Positions 23,563 to 33,125 are shown, counted from the first letter of the stretch. The stretch: DNA of 64,000 nt from Peribacillus simplex (GCF_001578185.1 NZ_CP011008.1:2446001-2510000), one strand, 5' to 3'. Notes: generated by a model not told the origin, from the letters alone. Numbers and translations are program-made.

Positions 23563-24411
23563 ATGAAAAAAGTTGCTGTACTACAGGATTTATCATCTTT
23601 TGGAAAATGTTCATTAACAGCTGCAATTCCGGTTCTTTCGGTCATGGGCGTGCAGGCATGCCCTTTACCAACGGCCATATTGACTGCGCAAACCGGATAT
23701 CCAAGTTTTTTTTGTGAAGATTTTACATCCAAAATGAAATACTTCATAGAAGAATGGAGCAAGCTTAATGTAACCTTTGATGGAATCTATACCGGCTTCG
23801 TTACTGGTGAAGAGCAAATTAATAATATTTTCCATTTTTTAGATAAATTTTATACAAAAGAAACCATTTTACTTGTTGATCCAGTAATGGGAGATATAGG
23901 AGAAGTTTATAAACTTTTTACCGATGAATTACTGGTACTTATGAGAGAACTGGTGAAGCGTGCAGATGTCATTACACCAAATGTTACAGAGTGCTGTTTA
24001 TTAACCGGATTGTCTTATGAAAAGCTGCATAGCTATTCTAACGAAGAGGACTATATTAAAGCGATAGAAGAAGCAGGGAATATGTTGCAGCAAGAAACGG
24101 GAGCTCAGGTTATCATCACTGGAATGAATCCACCGTCAGCAGATTCAGAGAAGCAGTTTATCGGAAATATGTATTTGGACGGAAGTAGAACCTTTTATAG
24201 TGCGACGCAGTATAACGGTGAAAGCTATTCAGGTACTGGTGATTTATTTGCATCTGTGATTATGGGAAGCATGATGCGTGGAGAGAACCTAGAAAAATCC
24301 GTACAGCTCGCAGTGGCATTCCTGACAGAGGCTATCAATGATTCCTCCTTGGAGCAAATTTCTAAAGTAGAAGGAGTTAACTTCGAAAAATATTTACGAA
24401 TGTTATTATGA
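23563..24411 (+). CDS. Pyridoxamine/pyridoxal kinase (PfkB/PdxK type)
   Basis: 282 residues, ribokinase-like fold of the PdxY type. The N-terminal substrate region QDLSSFGKCSLTAAIPVLSVMGVQACPLPTAILT, the LLVDPVMGDIGEVY motif, TPNVTECCLLTG and the anion-hole/catalytic-base motif SGTGDLFASVI (Gly-x-Gly-Asp) are all present. It phosphorylates B6 vitamers after uptake, matching the divergent ECF S component. ATG 23563 follows TGGAGG. An intrinsic terminator follows at 24444-24476. Confidence 0.85.
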   Translation: MKKVAVLQDLSSFGKCSLTAAIPVLSVMGVQACPLPTAILTAQTGYPSFFCEDFTSKMKYFIEEWSKLNVTFDGIYTGFVTGEEQINNIFHFLDKFYTKETILLVDPVMGDIGEVYKLFTDELLVLMRELVKRADVITPNVTECCLLTGLSYEKLHSYSNEEDYIKAIEEAGNMLQQETGAQVIITGMNPPSADSEKQFIGNMYLDGSRTFYSATQYNGESYSGTGDLFASVIMGSMMRGENLEKSVQLAVAFLTEAINDSSLEQISKVEGVNFEKYLRMLL

Positions 24412-24443
24412 ATGCTTTAAAAAATGGAAAAAAATAGAGTGAC

Positions 24444-24476
24444 AAAAGCTCGGCTTTTTGACTAACCGAGCTTTTT
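24444..24476 (+). terminator. Intrinsic terminator
   Basis: AAAAGCTCGG / CCGAGCTTTTTG downstream of the B6 kinase gene. Confidence 0.8.
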
Positions 24477-24721
24477 GTATAAATCAAATAGTACTTATAT
24501 TTTGCCGAATATTGTAAAAAATCTCACTTAAATAATAAGGAAACTTTCTATTTACCTCACAACAGCCAGTATTTATGTTCGTTAAAGTTTGAAAATATTT
24601 AACTTCCATAGACCTTTACAAAGATTAAGAAAAATTACTTGAAGAAGAAACAATATTATCTACAATCGAGGAATTAGAAGCTCTATTTCCTGATAAGGAT
24701 AGATCAGAAATTATAAAGAAA

Positions 24722-24925
24722 ATGCGTCAATTAGGTTGCTTAGAATTAAAAAACGCAAAAATTCCATGGAGTGCAAAAACAAATAAAGAAGATAGACCGC
24801 CTTGTAAAATTACTTATGCTAATGAGCCTAATATGGAATTAATGGCTAAAGCATTCACTCACCTATATTATGAACTATTAAAAAAGGGTAAACTTAACGA
24901 TAAACCTTGGCTTGAAGAGGAATGA
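24722..24925 (+). CDS. Hypothetical phage-type protein, 67 aa, possibly N-terminally truncated
   Basis: Shares NEPNMELMAKAFTHLYYELL with the protein at 22424. The open frame extends upstream to about 24632 (KLLEEETILSTIEELEALFP, then DKDRSEIIKKM) without a start codon. Either the gene has lost its beginning or it starts at ATG 24722 with a poor ribosome site. The upstream extension has the look of a real helical domain, so truncation is the better reading. Confidence 0.45.
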   Translation: MRQLGCLELKNAKIPWSAKTNKEDRPPCKITYANEPNMELMAKAFTHLYYELLKKGKLNDKPWLEEE

Positions 24926-25043
24926 AAAAGCTAAGGAATATACCTCAGCTCAGTTAAGGGGAATTAATAAAGAAAGAAAAGCTAGTGATAATAATATTTT
25001 TTACAATAAATTTCTTGTTTATACAAAAGACCACCAGTAATTG

Positions 25044-25283
25044 CTATTGGTGGTTTTCTTCAGTTTGAACTAATTCAATTTCAAATAAATCTTCTATAGA
25101 TATATCTAATGCTCTGGATATTAAAACTGTATGAGTATCCTTATGACTTTCTAATTTATCAAACCTTGAAATGTTTCCTTGAGGGATTCCTGTAAGTTCA
25201 CTCAATTTAACTTGTGTCATTCCTCTTTCCTTCAATACTTTACCTAATCTTGGAGTGACCTTTACTGTAGTTTTCATTCTCAT
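25044..25283 (-). CDS. XRE-family transcriptional regulator
   Basis: 79 residues, single HTH_3 domain (LGKVLKERGMTQVKLSELTGIPQGNISRFDKLESHKDTHTVLISRALDISIEDLFEIE), the size of a phage or plasmid repressor. Divergent from 25475-25735. The intergenic region holds a perfect palindrome and a half-palindrome of the same sequence, so it probably represses both genes, as in a lysogeny- or antitoxin-type switch. Confidence 0.85.
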   Translation of the reverse strand: MRMKTTVKVTPRLGKVLKERGMTQVKLSELTGIPQGNISRFDKLESHKDTHTVLISRALDISIEDLFEIELVQTEENHQ

Positions 25284-25383
25284 ACAACCCCTTTTATTTA
25301 CTTATATAATTATACTATATCCTATATCGTCTAGAATATAAAAAAATAATTTGGAAAAATTGTAATTTATTGTTGATATAATA

Positions 25384-25399
25384 TATACTATATAGTATA
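25384..25399. promoter_or_regulatory. Probable operator of the XRE regulator
   Basis: Perfect 16-bp palindrome TATACTATATAGTATA overlapping a TTGATA..TATAAT-like promoter region for the plus-strand gene. A related copy TATACTATATCCTATAT lies at about 25312-25328, over the regulator's own promoter. Confidence 0.6.
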
Positions 25400-25474
25400 G
25401 TTAACTTGTCAGCAAGACGGACAACGAAAAAATCCAAACAAAAAACAACCGAAAGGCAAAAGGGGATAAATAAT

Positions 25475-25735
25475 ATGACAACTCAAACAATTGAGGTTAA
25501 AAAGGTATTCGTAACTGACAACCAAGAGCAATGGATTGTATTTGAAGAAGAAATGCAAGCAGGATTCCAATACAAACTTGCTACTATTGACGACCTTCAC
25601 GATTATGTAGCTGGAACTGGCGAAGTGTTTACATACAACGTAGAAACATCAGAGGGTGTGGTTCAATGGCATGAAGAACACTTTTCTTATGATTCTCCAG
25701 TTGACTACATCTGTGAATACAGGGTGATCAACTAA
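25475..25735 (+). CDS. Hypothetical phage-type protein, 86 aa
   Basis: Acidic, probably alpha/beta small protein (MTTQTIEVKKVFVTDNQEQW onward), rich in aromatic residues; no family recognised. ATG 25475 follows AAGGGG; the longer in-frame ORF from 25406 reads through the promoter and is rejected. It overlaps the next ORF by one base (TAATG), so translation is coupled. Located immediately behind the palindromic operator of the XRE regulator. Confidence 0.6.
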   Translation: MTTQTIEVKKVFVTDNQEQWIVFEEEMQAGFQYKLATIDDLHDYVAGTGEVFTYNVETSEGVVQWHEEHFSYDSPVDYICEYRVIN

Positions 25736-26009
25736 TGAATAACAGATATCTTCCTTCCATTACTCTCGCCAATGATGTCCTCCAAGAAATTATCACAGCC
25801 ACTGAGTTAGAGATTACCGAGTTAAAGAAGCAACTTGATAAAAAAACGATAGGAAAGGTAATAAAGAAGCTGCAAAAGTCACGGTGGAAGTGTTATTCGC
25901 TACAATGAGGAAGCTAACATCTTATGAGAAAATGCAAAAGAATCTTCCTAAACGTGGCAGGCAAGGGGAAATTTATAACTTTGGAATACCAGAACGTGAA
26001 GTTGTATGA
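25735..26009 (+). pseudogene. Phage-type small protein, frameshifted
   Basis: Begins MNNRYLPSITLANDVLQEII and runs to an early stop at 25908. The downstream frame (EAAKVTVEVLFATMRKLTSY, then RQGEIYNFGIPEREVV) continues to 26009 and reads like the true C-terminus of about 90 residues. The shift is near 25870 in GTAATAAAG. Start codon coupled to the preceding gene. Confidence 0.5.
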
Positions 26010-26029
26010 AAACAAGTTCTATAAGAAAA

Positions 26030-26059
26030 GAGCCTAAGTAGCAGTATTTACTTAGGCTC
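26030..26059 (-). terminator. Hairpin, probable minus-strand terminator
   Basis: GAGCCTAAGTA / (A)CTTAGGCTC, followed on the minus strand by TTTTCTTAT; it also marks the end of the mobile region. Confidence 0.55.
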
Positions 26060-26247
26060 ATGATAAGCATGCATTTTTAAAAAATATATTTAACTTCTTA
26101 ATTGAAAATAGGACTTAGAAAAAATAAACAAACTGGAGAAACTACTAACAAAAGTTAGTAGTTAGATTTAAGAGTATTAATAGTATATTAAGGTCTAAAA
26201 TTGATCACATACTGCTCACATTTTTGCTCACAAAAATCGGGCTATTA

Positions 26248-27327
26248 TCAACTTTTATTTATGATTTTTTCGATTAGTATTTGCAAATCATCCGGCTTAT
26301 GAAACTCAATCGGCGAAACGCCTTTATCGAACTCTATTGTATTGGATTCTATCATCAATACATACTTCCCATTAATCTTGCCTAAATGGATGCTTTCGCC
26401 GAAATCAGCAAGCAAGCCTTTAACCGAAGTACTTCCTAGCTTCATTCGCAGTTCGGCTTCAGGTGTATGCTCGACAATCTGGGCTGTGGCTTCGACGACT
26501 TGGTGGGTTTCAAGGCGTTCCTGAATTTCTCGCTTTTCACTGGTTTCCCAGATTTCTAGGTCCTGTTCGAATTTGTGCAGTTCGTCACTGTTTTCTTCGA
26601 ATTGTGCGGATACATGTTCATGGACCATGTGGATGACCTGGTTTTTCATGATTTCCGGCATCGATTCGCCATATTCGACGAATTTCAAGAAGTCCTCGAA
26701 GTACCGGGCATGTGAGGCCTGGTGGATTTTCAGCTCGCCTTCTTCGACCATACCTTCTTCGGGCATGTAGGGGTATTGAATGGATTTCATATTTTTAGTG
26801 GTGATTGCCATTTCAACGTGCCTAATCAGGGTCCGTTCATCCGAAATGGAAGCAACTTTCGGCTCGAAATCACATTTTAATAAGAAAACGAATGGTTCAT
26901 CGAGATATTTCGATAATTTAGCCGATGCGATTATGAAGACACCGCCACGGACGGCACTTGTATCAATATAAGACCGCGTGAATTGTTCATTTTCTTCTTG
27001 GAATTCTTCTTTCGTTTTAGCATATCGAACCCGGTTAAATACATTGTAATTAGGGTTGGAATCAAGTGCATGTCCTTCTTCGACAATGAAAGAACCGATT
27101 TTCGTCGGTATTTGTTCAGTTTTTGGATGACGGTCCACTTTTCGTTTGGAAATCTTCATTAATTCCCCATCCAAAAAATCCTTTAGTGGACTTTCTTCGT
27201 ATTCTTCAGTATCAAGGGTTTGAAAATGTTTAAAACGTTTATCAGCCTGATCGCCTTTTCCTTCGACTTGGATTAAATAAAAAGACAGATAGGTAATAGT
27301 AAAATCCATGAATGTCACCTTCTTCAA
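26248..27327 (-). CDS. DUF3900-family protein
   Basis: 359 residues. The N-terminal MDFTITYLSFYLIQVEGKGDQ, the central FVFLLKCDFEPKVASISDERTLI and KNMKSIQYPYMPEEGM, and the C-terminal LLADFGESIHLGKINGKYVLMIE fit the bacillus DUF3900 family as I remember it. No catalytic motif, signal peptide or membrane segment is visible. The start may be at the internal MDF (six codons in), the usual family start. It is the first gene of the ordinary-looking chromosome after the mobile region. Confidence 0.65.
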   Translation of the reverse strand: MKKVTFMDFTITYLSFYLIQVEGKGDQADKRFKHFQTLDTEEYEESPLKDFLDGELMKISKRKVDRHPKTEQIPTKIGSFIVEEGHALDSNPNYNVFNRVRYAKTKEEFQEENEQFTRSYIDTSAVRGGVFIIASAKLSKYLDEPFVFLLKCDFEPKVASISDERTLIRHVEMAITTKNMKSIQYPYMPEEGMVEEGELKIHQASHARYFEDFLKFVEYGESMPEIMKNQVIHMVHEHVSAQFEENSDELHKFEQDLEIWETSEKREIQERLETHQVVEATAQIVEHTPEAELRMKLGSTSVKGLLADFGESIHLGKINGKYVLMIESNTIEFDKGVSPIEFHKPDDLQILIEKIINKS

Positions 27328-27638
27328 TTATTAAGCATAATTCCCGTACTTTTTTTAGACTTAATAAGTATAGAGATGTACGGTGATTCCGTCAAACTAT
27401 TGGCGAGAATAAAAGAATAATTTTGGTGCATTATTTCAAAATCATACTTAAAGAAAAATAGGGATAATGTTAAAACTCCACAAGACCAAAATAAAGGATT
27501 ACAGGAATACTCCATGAACGGTTAATCTAATAGGTAAAATGAACTGCAAAATAAAAATATATTTTAAAGTAGATTAATTTAACAGCCTTAATGTCGAAAT
27601 AGTATATATGGGTAGATAAATTGGAGGGCAATTCAATC

Positions 27639-28938
27639 ATGAAAAGTATATGGAGAAACAGACAAAAGATAGATGCTATAGACTATATGCAATTTAAGGA
27701 ACAAGTCGGTATAAATGTCACTGAATTTCCGAGCGTATTGGCTCAAGTGGACATGATTCATTTGACGATCGGGGATTTATGTATTATTCGGTCTTTACAA
27801 GGTGAAGTAAAAGAACAATTGAGCCAAATTATAGAAAATTTTTATAAAAATCTAAAAAATGAATCCTCTTTAATGAAAATCATTTCGGACAATAGTTCTG
27901 TTGATAGGTTGAAAAAGACGCTTCATCGTCATATGTTCGAAATGTTCAGTGGTACAATTGATGATGCGTATATCAAACAGCGTTATGCCATCGCACAAGT
28001 ACATGTGCGAATAGGACTGCAGCCAAAATGGTATATGAGTGCTTTTCAAGATTTACTGCAATCATTAATCATTCATGTAATTTCCAATATAAAGAATACT
28101 GAGCAATATCAGAATAACATTCTGGCTATCACCAAAATTTTCAATTTAGAGCAGCAAATCGTTTTAGAGGCATATGAGCTTGAAAATGAAAAGATGCGTA
28201 TAAAAAACCATGAAGAAAAAGAAACGATTAAACTGCAGGTGAATCATAATGCAGAAGAATTGGCAGCAATCAGTCAAGAGACAAGTTCAGCGACTCAATT
28301 AATGGCAAATAAGGTAGTCGAAATTCATGATTTCACTCAAAAGGGTTCGGAAATTGCAATAGAGACAGAGGGAAAATCAAATGAAGGCGTTGAACTGTTA
28401 CAAGGATTAGAGAAAAGATTGGTAAAAACACAGGAGCAAATGACGCTCATCTCAAAAGATATGGAACACCTATCCAATACATCAAAGGAAATCGGACGAA
28501 TTGTCACGATAATCACTTCAATTGCAGAACAAACGAATTTGTTGGCATTGAATGCAGCGATTGAAGCGGCAAGAGCGGGTGAAAATGGTAGAGGATTTGC
28601 GGTTGTAGCCGGTGAGGTAAGGAAGCTTTCGGAAAATACCAAAGAATCAATTTCGGAAGTAGTGAAACTCGTTAGTGGCATTGCTCATTTTACTAATGTT
28701 ATGAAAACATCTATTTCAATGGTTAGCGGGGAGATTACTAAAGGCACGGAACAAGGTAAAGAAACGAGCGTATTTTTATACCGATATCGCAAAGGCCATG
28801 CTTTCAGTAAAAGAGCAGAATATTAAAATCACCAAGGAAATGACTGAACTGAATGCTATATTCGAGGAAATTGATGAAGCGTTCAAGCAAGTGGCCGTTT
28901 CCTCGGATCAATTGACTCAATTAACGATGAACTTGTAG
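27639..28938 (+). pseudogene. HemAT-like globin-coupled aerotaxis transducer, frameshifted
   Basis: The N-terminal globin-coupled sensor domain (residues about 15-175, with the haem-proximal His region [14 protein letters not shown]) is followed by a methyl-accepting signalling domain with the conserved hairpin tip [21 protein letters not shown]. There are no transmembrane helices, as in soluble HemAT oxygen sensors. The frame breaks at about 28768. The natural C-terminus ([16 protein letters not shown], then FEEIDEAFKQVAVSSDQL) follows in another frame and ends at 28938. The signalling tip is intact, but the last helix would be lost. ATG 27639 follows GGAGG. Confidence 0.85.
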
Positions 28939-29093
28939 AAGTTCATAAGGTTTTTTAGAAGGAACTTCTTAAAGTGGCTTATGTTAGTATTTTATATTTT
29001 AATAAACAACTCGATAGAATACTTTGATAAAAAAACCTCAAAGCAATTAGGAATAAGGATTATCATTATTTAATCGGGTGTTTAATTAATCTC

Positions 29094-29247
29094 TTGAAAT
29101 AATATAGGTTTAATGTTATATTAATAAAGCGATGAGCTAATTTGTGTAAGCCGAAGAACAAGCTTTTAGCTAAACGTCGGGATGTGGCCTGACGGTTCTA
29201 CGCCTCAAACGCATCAAAGACGCCTGCTGCGTGCAGGCGTCTTTTTC
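29094..29247 (+). ncRNA. Orphan small structured RNA (promoter to terminator)
   Basis: A good sigma-A promoter, TTGAAA (29094-29099), 17-bp spacer, TATATT (29117-29122), predicts a start near 29129. The transcript would hold GCTAA..TTAGC and CGTC.GG / CC.GACG stems and ends at the terminator GACGCCTGC / GCAGGCGTC with five T (29217-29245). Length about 117 nt, no ORF and no gene downstream in the same direction, since tatA is convergent. It is a small RNA or a leader-type element of unknown class. Confidence 0.55.
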
Positions 29248-29452
29248 ATTTTAGCGATTCTTTTCTTGCAGCTTGAACGTCATCCTTGAATTCCTCTTGA
29301 ATTTCTTCTGTTATTCCCTTTGTTGCATCCTTGAACTCCCTAAGCGAGGTGCCAACTGCCCGTCCGATTTGCGGAAGCTTATTGGGTCCAAAAACAATTA
29401 AAGCTAAAATAAGGATTAAAATTAAACCGGGAAAACCAATGTTTGAAAGCAT
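29246..29452 (-). CDS. tatA: Twin-arginine translocase subunit TatA
   Basis: 68 residues. One N-terminal transmembrane helix ([30 protein letters not shown]), then the amphipathic helix with the family F-G-P-x-x-L-P motif, and an acidic/basic tail. It forms the pore component of the Tat system that exports folded proteins. No tatC is adjacent, so the partner must be elsewhere. Its end abuts the terminator of the convergent small RNA. Confidence 0.9.
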   Translation of the reverse strand: MLSNIGFPGLILILILALIVFGPNKLPQIGRAVGTSLREFKDATKGITEEIQEEFKDDVQAARKESLK

Positions 29453-29760
29453 AACTAGTCACTCCAATCAAATCTGATAGTTAATATTATAGACTCCTGA
29501 CAAGTATTTGCAAATGTTATCTACTATTAATTGTAATGTTCAACATCATAAATTAGACTTCTGTTAGACAAGCATTTTAAATTTATTTTGCCCTATTTTA
29601 TCTTGCACATTAAATCTAAAAATCTTTCCTGCCTATCTTAGCCAATGCAATATATAAAATTAATATGTGAAGAGTGTCGCTTTTGGTTTTTTCCGTATAG
29701 GGCTGCAGCTTATTTCGCTCATGTTACATGAAAAATTTTATTGATTGGGAATGATTAAAC

Positions 29761-30025
29761 TTGCAAGATTGAAGGTATTTAGGTATTATAACTATACAAG
29801 CTGCGTTGTTCGTAATGATAATTAAGTTTTAACCTTTAAGCTGTAATAGGGAGTTTTACATCGAAACAGGAATGTTATGCCTCGTCACTGACTTGGACAA
29901 CAGGATTGTTTTTGCAAACACCCACTTTGAGGAGTGGTGGTTTAAAACTTTCTTACTTGAATACGGCAATGGCGGCTTATATTTTTAAAATTAGAAACCA
30001 GTTCCGATTTGGGGCTGGTTTTTTG
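29761..30025 (+). ncRNA. Long rod-like structured RNA, candidate 6S-like regulator
   Basis: Promoter TTGCAA (29761-29766), 17-bp spacer, TATTAT (29784-29789); terminator AAACCAG / CTGGTTTTTT at 29995-30025. The expected transcript is about 230 nt. AAGTTTTAACC near the 5' end pairs with GGTTTAAAACTT near the 3' end, and GCGTTGTTCGTA pairs imperfectly with TACGGCAATGGC, giving a long closing stem around a large internal loop and an apical hairpin. That is the plan of 6S RNA. No ORF fills it. I cannot confirm the family without a covariance search. Confidence 0.5.
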
Positions 30026-30228
30026 TTGTTTTTACTAATGTTCAGAGTGTTGTAGATAGATGCACGAATGGGTATTGTCAGAAAAATTAAAATGTAAGGA
30101 TCCAAGATTTATGAATAATATGTGAAAGTTTTTATTGATATCTGATAATTAGCCATTATAATAATAATTAGATAACTCGGTTCACTATTTATATAAAAAG
30201 ATGGTGAGTCGATATTTTTTAAGAATTA

Positions 30229-30242
30229 CGTAAGCGCTATCA
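30229..30242. promoter_or_regulatory. cre-like site (CcpA) before the MFS gene
   Basis: CGTAAGCGCTATCA matches the cre consensus TGNAANCGNWNNCA at all but the first position; 45 bp upstream of the transporter start. Confidence 0.45.
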
Positions 30243-30286
30243 TTTGGATGGAGTTACCGCAGTCACCTTAGGGAGGAGAAAATTTT

Positions 30287-31654
30287 ATGGCTAGTATTAA
30301 CACAACCGAGGTAATTAGCAACAGTAAATTTAACCGCTTTCATTTTGGGTTGCTGGCATGGTGTTTTATAATAATCCTTTTTGATGGCTATGACCTTGTC
30401 GTTTACGGAACGGTCGTCCCGGTATTGACGGAGGAGTGGAACCTAACTTCCGTGGAAGCGGGGGCTATGGGCAGCTATGGTCTATTTGGAATGATGTTCG
30501 GGGCGATCTTCTTTGGTACATTGGCAGATAGGATTGGCAGAAAAAATGTAATAGCGATTTCGCTGATTTTATTTAGTTTATTTACACTTTTATGTGGATT
30601 TGCGAACACACCTACCATGTTTTCGACTTTCCGATTTTTGGCGGGATTAGGGCTTGGGGGCATCATGCCGAATGTCATTGCCTTATTGACGGATTATGCA
30701 CCGAAAACGATGCGGAGCATGGTCGTTTCGGTCGTTTTGTGCGGATATTCATTTGGAGGGATGCTTGCCCCGATACTGGGTATCTTGCTTATGCCGATCC
30801 TAGGTTGGGAGTCAATATTCTGTTTTGCGGGAATACCACTGTTATTTTTACCCTTCATGATGAAGCGTTTACCAGAGGCTTCTACGCATCTGATCAGAGT
30901 TGACAGAAAAGAAGAATTGATCAGGATATTATCCAAGGTAAGTCCTGAGAGCAATTTCGACATCAGGGACGAAATTGCAGAAGTGAAAAAAACTGATACG
31001 AATATGCCGATTGTTGGATTGTTTAAGGGGGCCCGTACTCTAAGCACCATGATGTTCTGGATCGCCTTTTTCATGTGTCTATTGATGGTATATGGATTGA
31101 ATACATGGCTTCCCAAGTTAATGATCGGGGCAGGGTATGCGCTGAATTCAAGTTTAGGTTTCTTGATCGTTCTGCAGGGGGGAGCTATCATTGGCACGCT
31201 TATCATCGCTAAACTTTGTGATCGTTATGGATCCAAGAAAATGCTTGTGCCGATGTATGCGCTTGGGGCAGTCAGTTTGACGCTATTGGGAATGGGCGGA
31301 AGTTCCTTCATGATTTACACCTTGGTAGCGATTGCAGGTGCCTGTACCATTGGTGCCCAAAACCTCGTACAAGCCTATGTTTCACAATACTACCCACCAA
31401 ATATTAGATCAACTGCATTAGGTGTGGCATCTGGAATCGGAAGGATCGGCGGTATGCTTGGACCTATACTCGGCGGATTTTTATTGTCCATCTCGCTGCC
31501 CATCCAATTGAATTTCATTGCCTTTGCCATTCCAGGTCTGATTGCAGCGGTTGCTTTATCATTCGTTCCAGTGAAAATGGCATATTACAAAAATGATCAT
31601 TCGGAACCAAATGAAGAAATAGTGGTAGAATCCGATAAAATGAATGTTTTGTAA
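30287..31654 (+). CDS. MFS transporter, aromatic acid:H+ symporter type
   Basis: 455 residues, twelve transmembrane helices. The helix-1 motif FDGYDLVVYGTVVPVL and the loop 2-3 motif GTLADRIGRKNVI are signatures of the AAHS family (PcaK/BenK), which take up benzoate, 4-hydroxybenzoate and similar acids. The substrate is not certain; no ring-cleavage genes are adjacent. GGGAGGAG precedes ATG 30287. A cre-like site upstream suggests carbon catabolite control. Confidence 0.85.
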   Translation: MASINTTEVISNSKFNRFHFGLLAWCFIIILFDGYDLVVYGTVVPVLTEEWNLTSVEAGAMGSYGLFGMMFGAIFFGTLADRIGRKNVIAISLILFSLFTLLCGFANTPTMFSTFRFLAGLGLGGIMPNVIALLTDYAPKTMRSMVVSVVLCGYSFGGMLAPILGILLMPILGWESIFCFAGIPLLFLPFMMKRLPEASTHLIRVDRKEELIRILSKVSPESNFDIRDEIAEVKKTDTNMPIVGLFKGARTLSTMMFWIAFFMCLLMVYGLNTWLPKLMIGAGYALNSSLGFLIVLQGGAIIGTLIIAKLCDRYGSKKMLVPMYALGAVSLTLLGMGGSSFMIYTLVAIAGACTIGAQNLVQAYVSQYYPPNIRSTALGVASGIGRIGGMLGPILGGFLLSISLPIQLNFIAFAIPGLIAAVALSFVPVKMAYYKNDHSEPNEEIVVESDKMNVL

Positions 31655-31969
31655 AGGTTAAATGCATGAAATGGAATGCATGGATACCCTCGCCGTCATT
31701 TCATGCTCATTCGTTTTTGAGGGCTTCTGTTGGAGGAGTCATGATTCCGGTATTTACACGTTTTAATAACGATTTTGGTGGAATTGTTCGCCCTGACCTT
31801 AGAGGGATAAGATCGAAAGAATAAAGTTTCTTAAATGTTCATAATTTCGCAATGCAATTCACTCCATTATATAAAGAATAAATGTTAGAATGATTGTACG
31901 GATAATTAATTCCTCCTTGAAGTGGAGCGAACTAGAAATTAATCTCATCTTATGAGAGGAGTCATTACT
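31655..31969. other. Gene-free stretch
   Basis: No ORF with a ribosome site and no convincing terminator or repeat. A weak hairpin-forming segment (CATGGATACC..TCATGC) may end the MFS transcript. Confidence 0.4.
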
Positions 31970-32158
31970 TTGAAATTTTTAAAACACATAATTTTTTGGT
32001 TATGCATTATAGGTACATTATTCTCTATGATATATTTCTTCATAGCGGAGATTCCGTTATATATTAAATTATTAGGCGCAGCGATCATCCTTTATCTTGG
32101 TTATGATCTAATAACCGAATCTAAGAAAAGAAAGCGTAAGGAAGCCTTGGATGCTTAA
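31970..32158 (+). CDS. Small membrane protein, 62 aa
   Basis: Two transmembrane segments (about residues 3-24 and 30-47) and a strongly basic C-terminus (TESKKRKRKEALDA). TTG 31970 is 7 nt after GAGGAG and is preferred to an ATG at 31952 that overlaps the ribosome site. Followed by a strong terminator. The family is not recognised. Confidence 0.6.
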   Translation: MKFLKHIIFWLCIIGTLFSMIYFFIAEIPLYIKLLGAAIILYLGYDLITESKKRKRKEALDA

Positions 32159-32170
32159 TATTATAATCGT

Positions 32171-32202
32171 AAACGCCCTCTTTTGATAAGAGGGCGTTTT
32201 TT
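32171..32202 (+). terminator. Intrinsic terminator
   Basis: AAACGCCCTC / GAGGGCGTTTTTT. Confidence 0.85.
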
Positions 32203-32502
32203 ATGCAGGTGTCGGCAGTGTTGGGGGGATAGCATCATTTCAGCAGTGGGAATTTGGTTCATAACAATAATTTCAGCAATATGACTGTAAGCAGGCAGGA
32301 AAAGAAATTGTTCTAACGTACCCCAATCGAAAGCAGCTAATAAGCTTGCTTTAAGGCATGAGATGAATTCTACAAATAGGCGATCTATTGCCTATAGGGT
32401 TGGGTGGGAAGGCTGGTAAAGATACTTGGGCATTAGTAAAACGGCCAAACACCTAGTGAAGGTTTTAGTGAGGAATTAAAGGGCTAAGGCCCTTTCATTT
32501 TT
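32203..32502. other. Gene-free stretch
   Basis: 300 bp without an ORF. An AAAGGGC..GCCCTTT hairpin with T-run at about 32478-32502 acts as a terminator on the plus side, and its mirror may end ynfA. The rest shows no recognised riboswitch or repeat. Confidence 0.4.
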
Positions 32503-32829
32503 TTACTGTCTAGGTCCCCATATAATGACTGAAACCCCGACTAAACAGATTGCAGCTCCAATCCAATCATATAGATCAGGAGTTTTCTTATCGATGCCCC
32601 ATCCCCATAAAACCGATAAAACAATGAAAACCCCGCCATATGCAGCGTATACCCGTCCAAAGGTTGGGAACGTTTGGAAAGTTGCAATGATACCGTATAA
32701 TACCAGCCCAAACCCTCCGGCTAAACCTAGATAAATGGATTTACCCTCTCTTAACCAAAGCCAAATTAGGTAGCCGCCACCAATTTCGGCTAGGCCTGCC
32801 ATAAGGAATACTATTGTAGTAACTAACAT
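32503..32829 (-). CDS. YnfA/UPF0060-family membrane protein
   Basis: 108 residues, four transmembrane helices. [21 protein letters not shown] and [31 protein letters not shown], followed by [20 protein letters not shown], are characteristic of YnfA (UPF0060), a small drug/metabolite-type transporter resembling SMR proteins. The physiological substrate is unknown. Monocistronic. Confidence 0.9.
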   Translation of the reverse strand: MLVTTIVFLMAGLAEIGGGYLIWLWLREGKSIYLGLAGGFGLVLYGIIATFQTFPTFGRVYAAYGGVFIVLSVLWGWGIDKKTPDLYDWIGAAICLVGVSVIIWGPRQ

Positions 32830-33125
32830 TTATGTATACCTCTCTTTCTCGTTGAATTTTATCATACTTAGCAATGTTCTAAAGTGTTGACTTTTGAAGA
32901 AAAAGTGAATATGGACCGAAAGTTACATGGATCATCACCGTTAAAGCATGAAAATGATCCTTCTTTAATAAGATATTGTTATGCATGATTGATCAATGAA
33001 GAATTGTAACTTTCAATAGAATTTAAGCCATCATCATCTTTTAACACTAACTTGGATTGGACGTCAGATACAAAGGGTACTATACCTAAAAGGAAATATA
33101 GTAATCTAGTTGAGGAGTTGCATCC

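Noticed and set aside
26180..26240. Phage attachment site at the end of the mobile region
   Set aside because: TGCTCACATTTTTGCTCAC is a short direct repeat, but no matching copy was found at the other side of the region, which lies outside the window.
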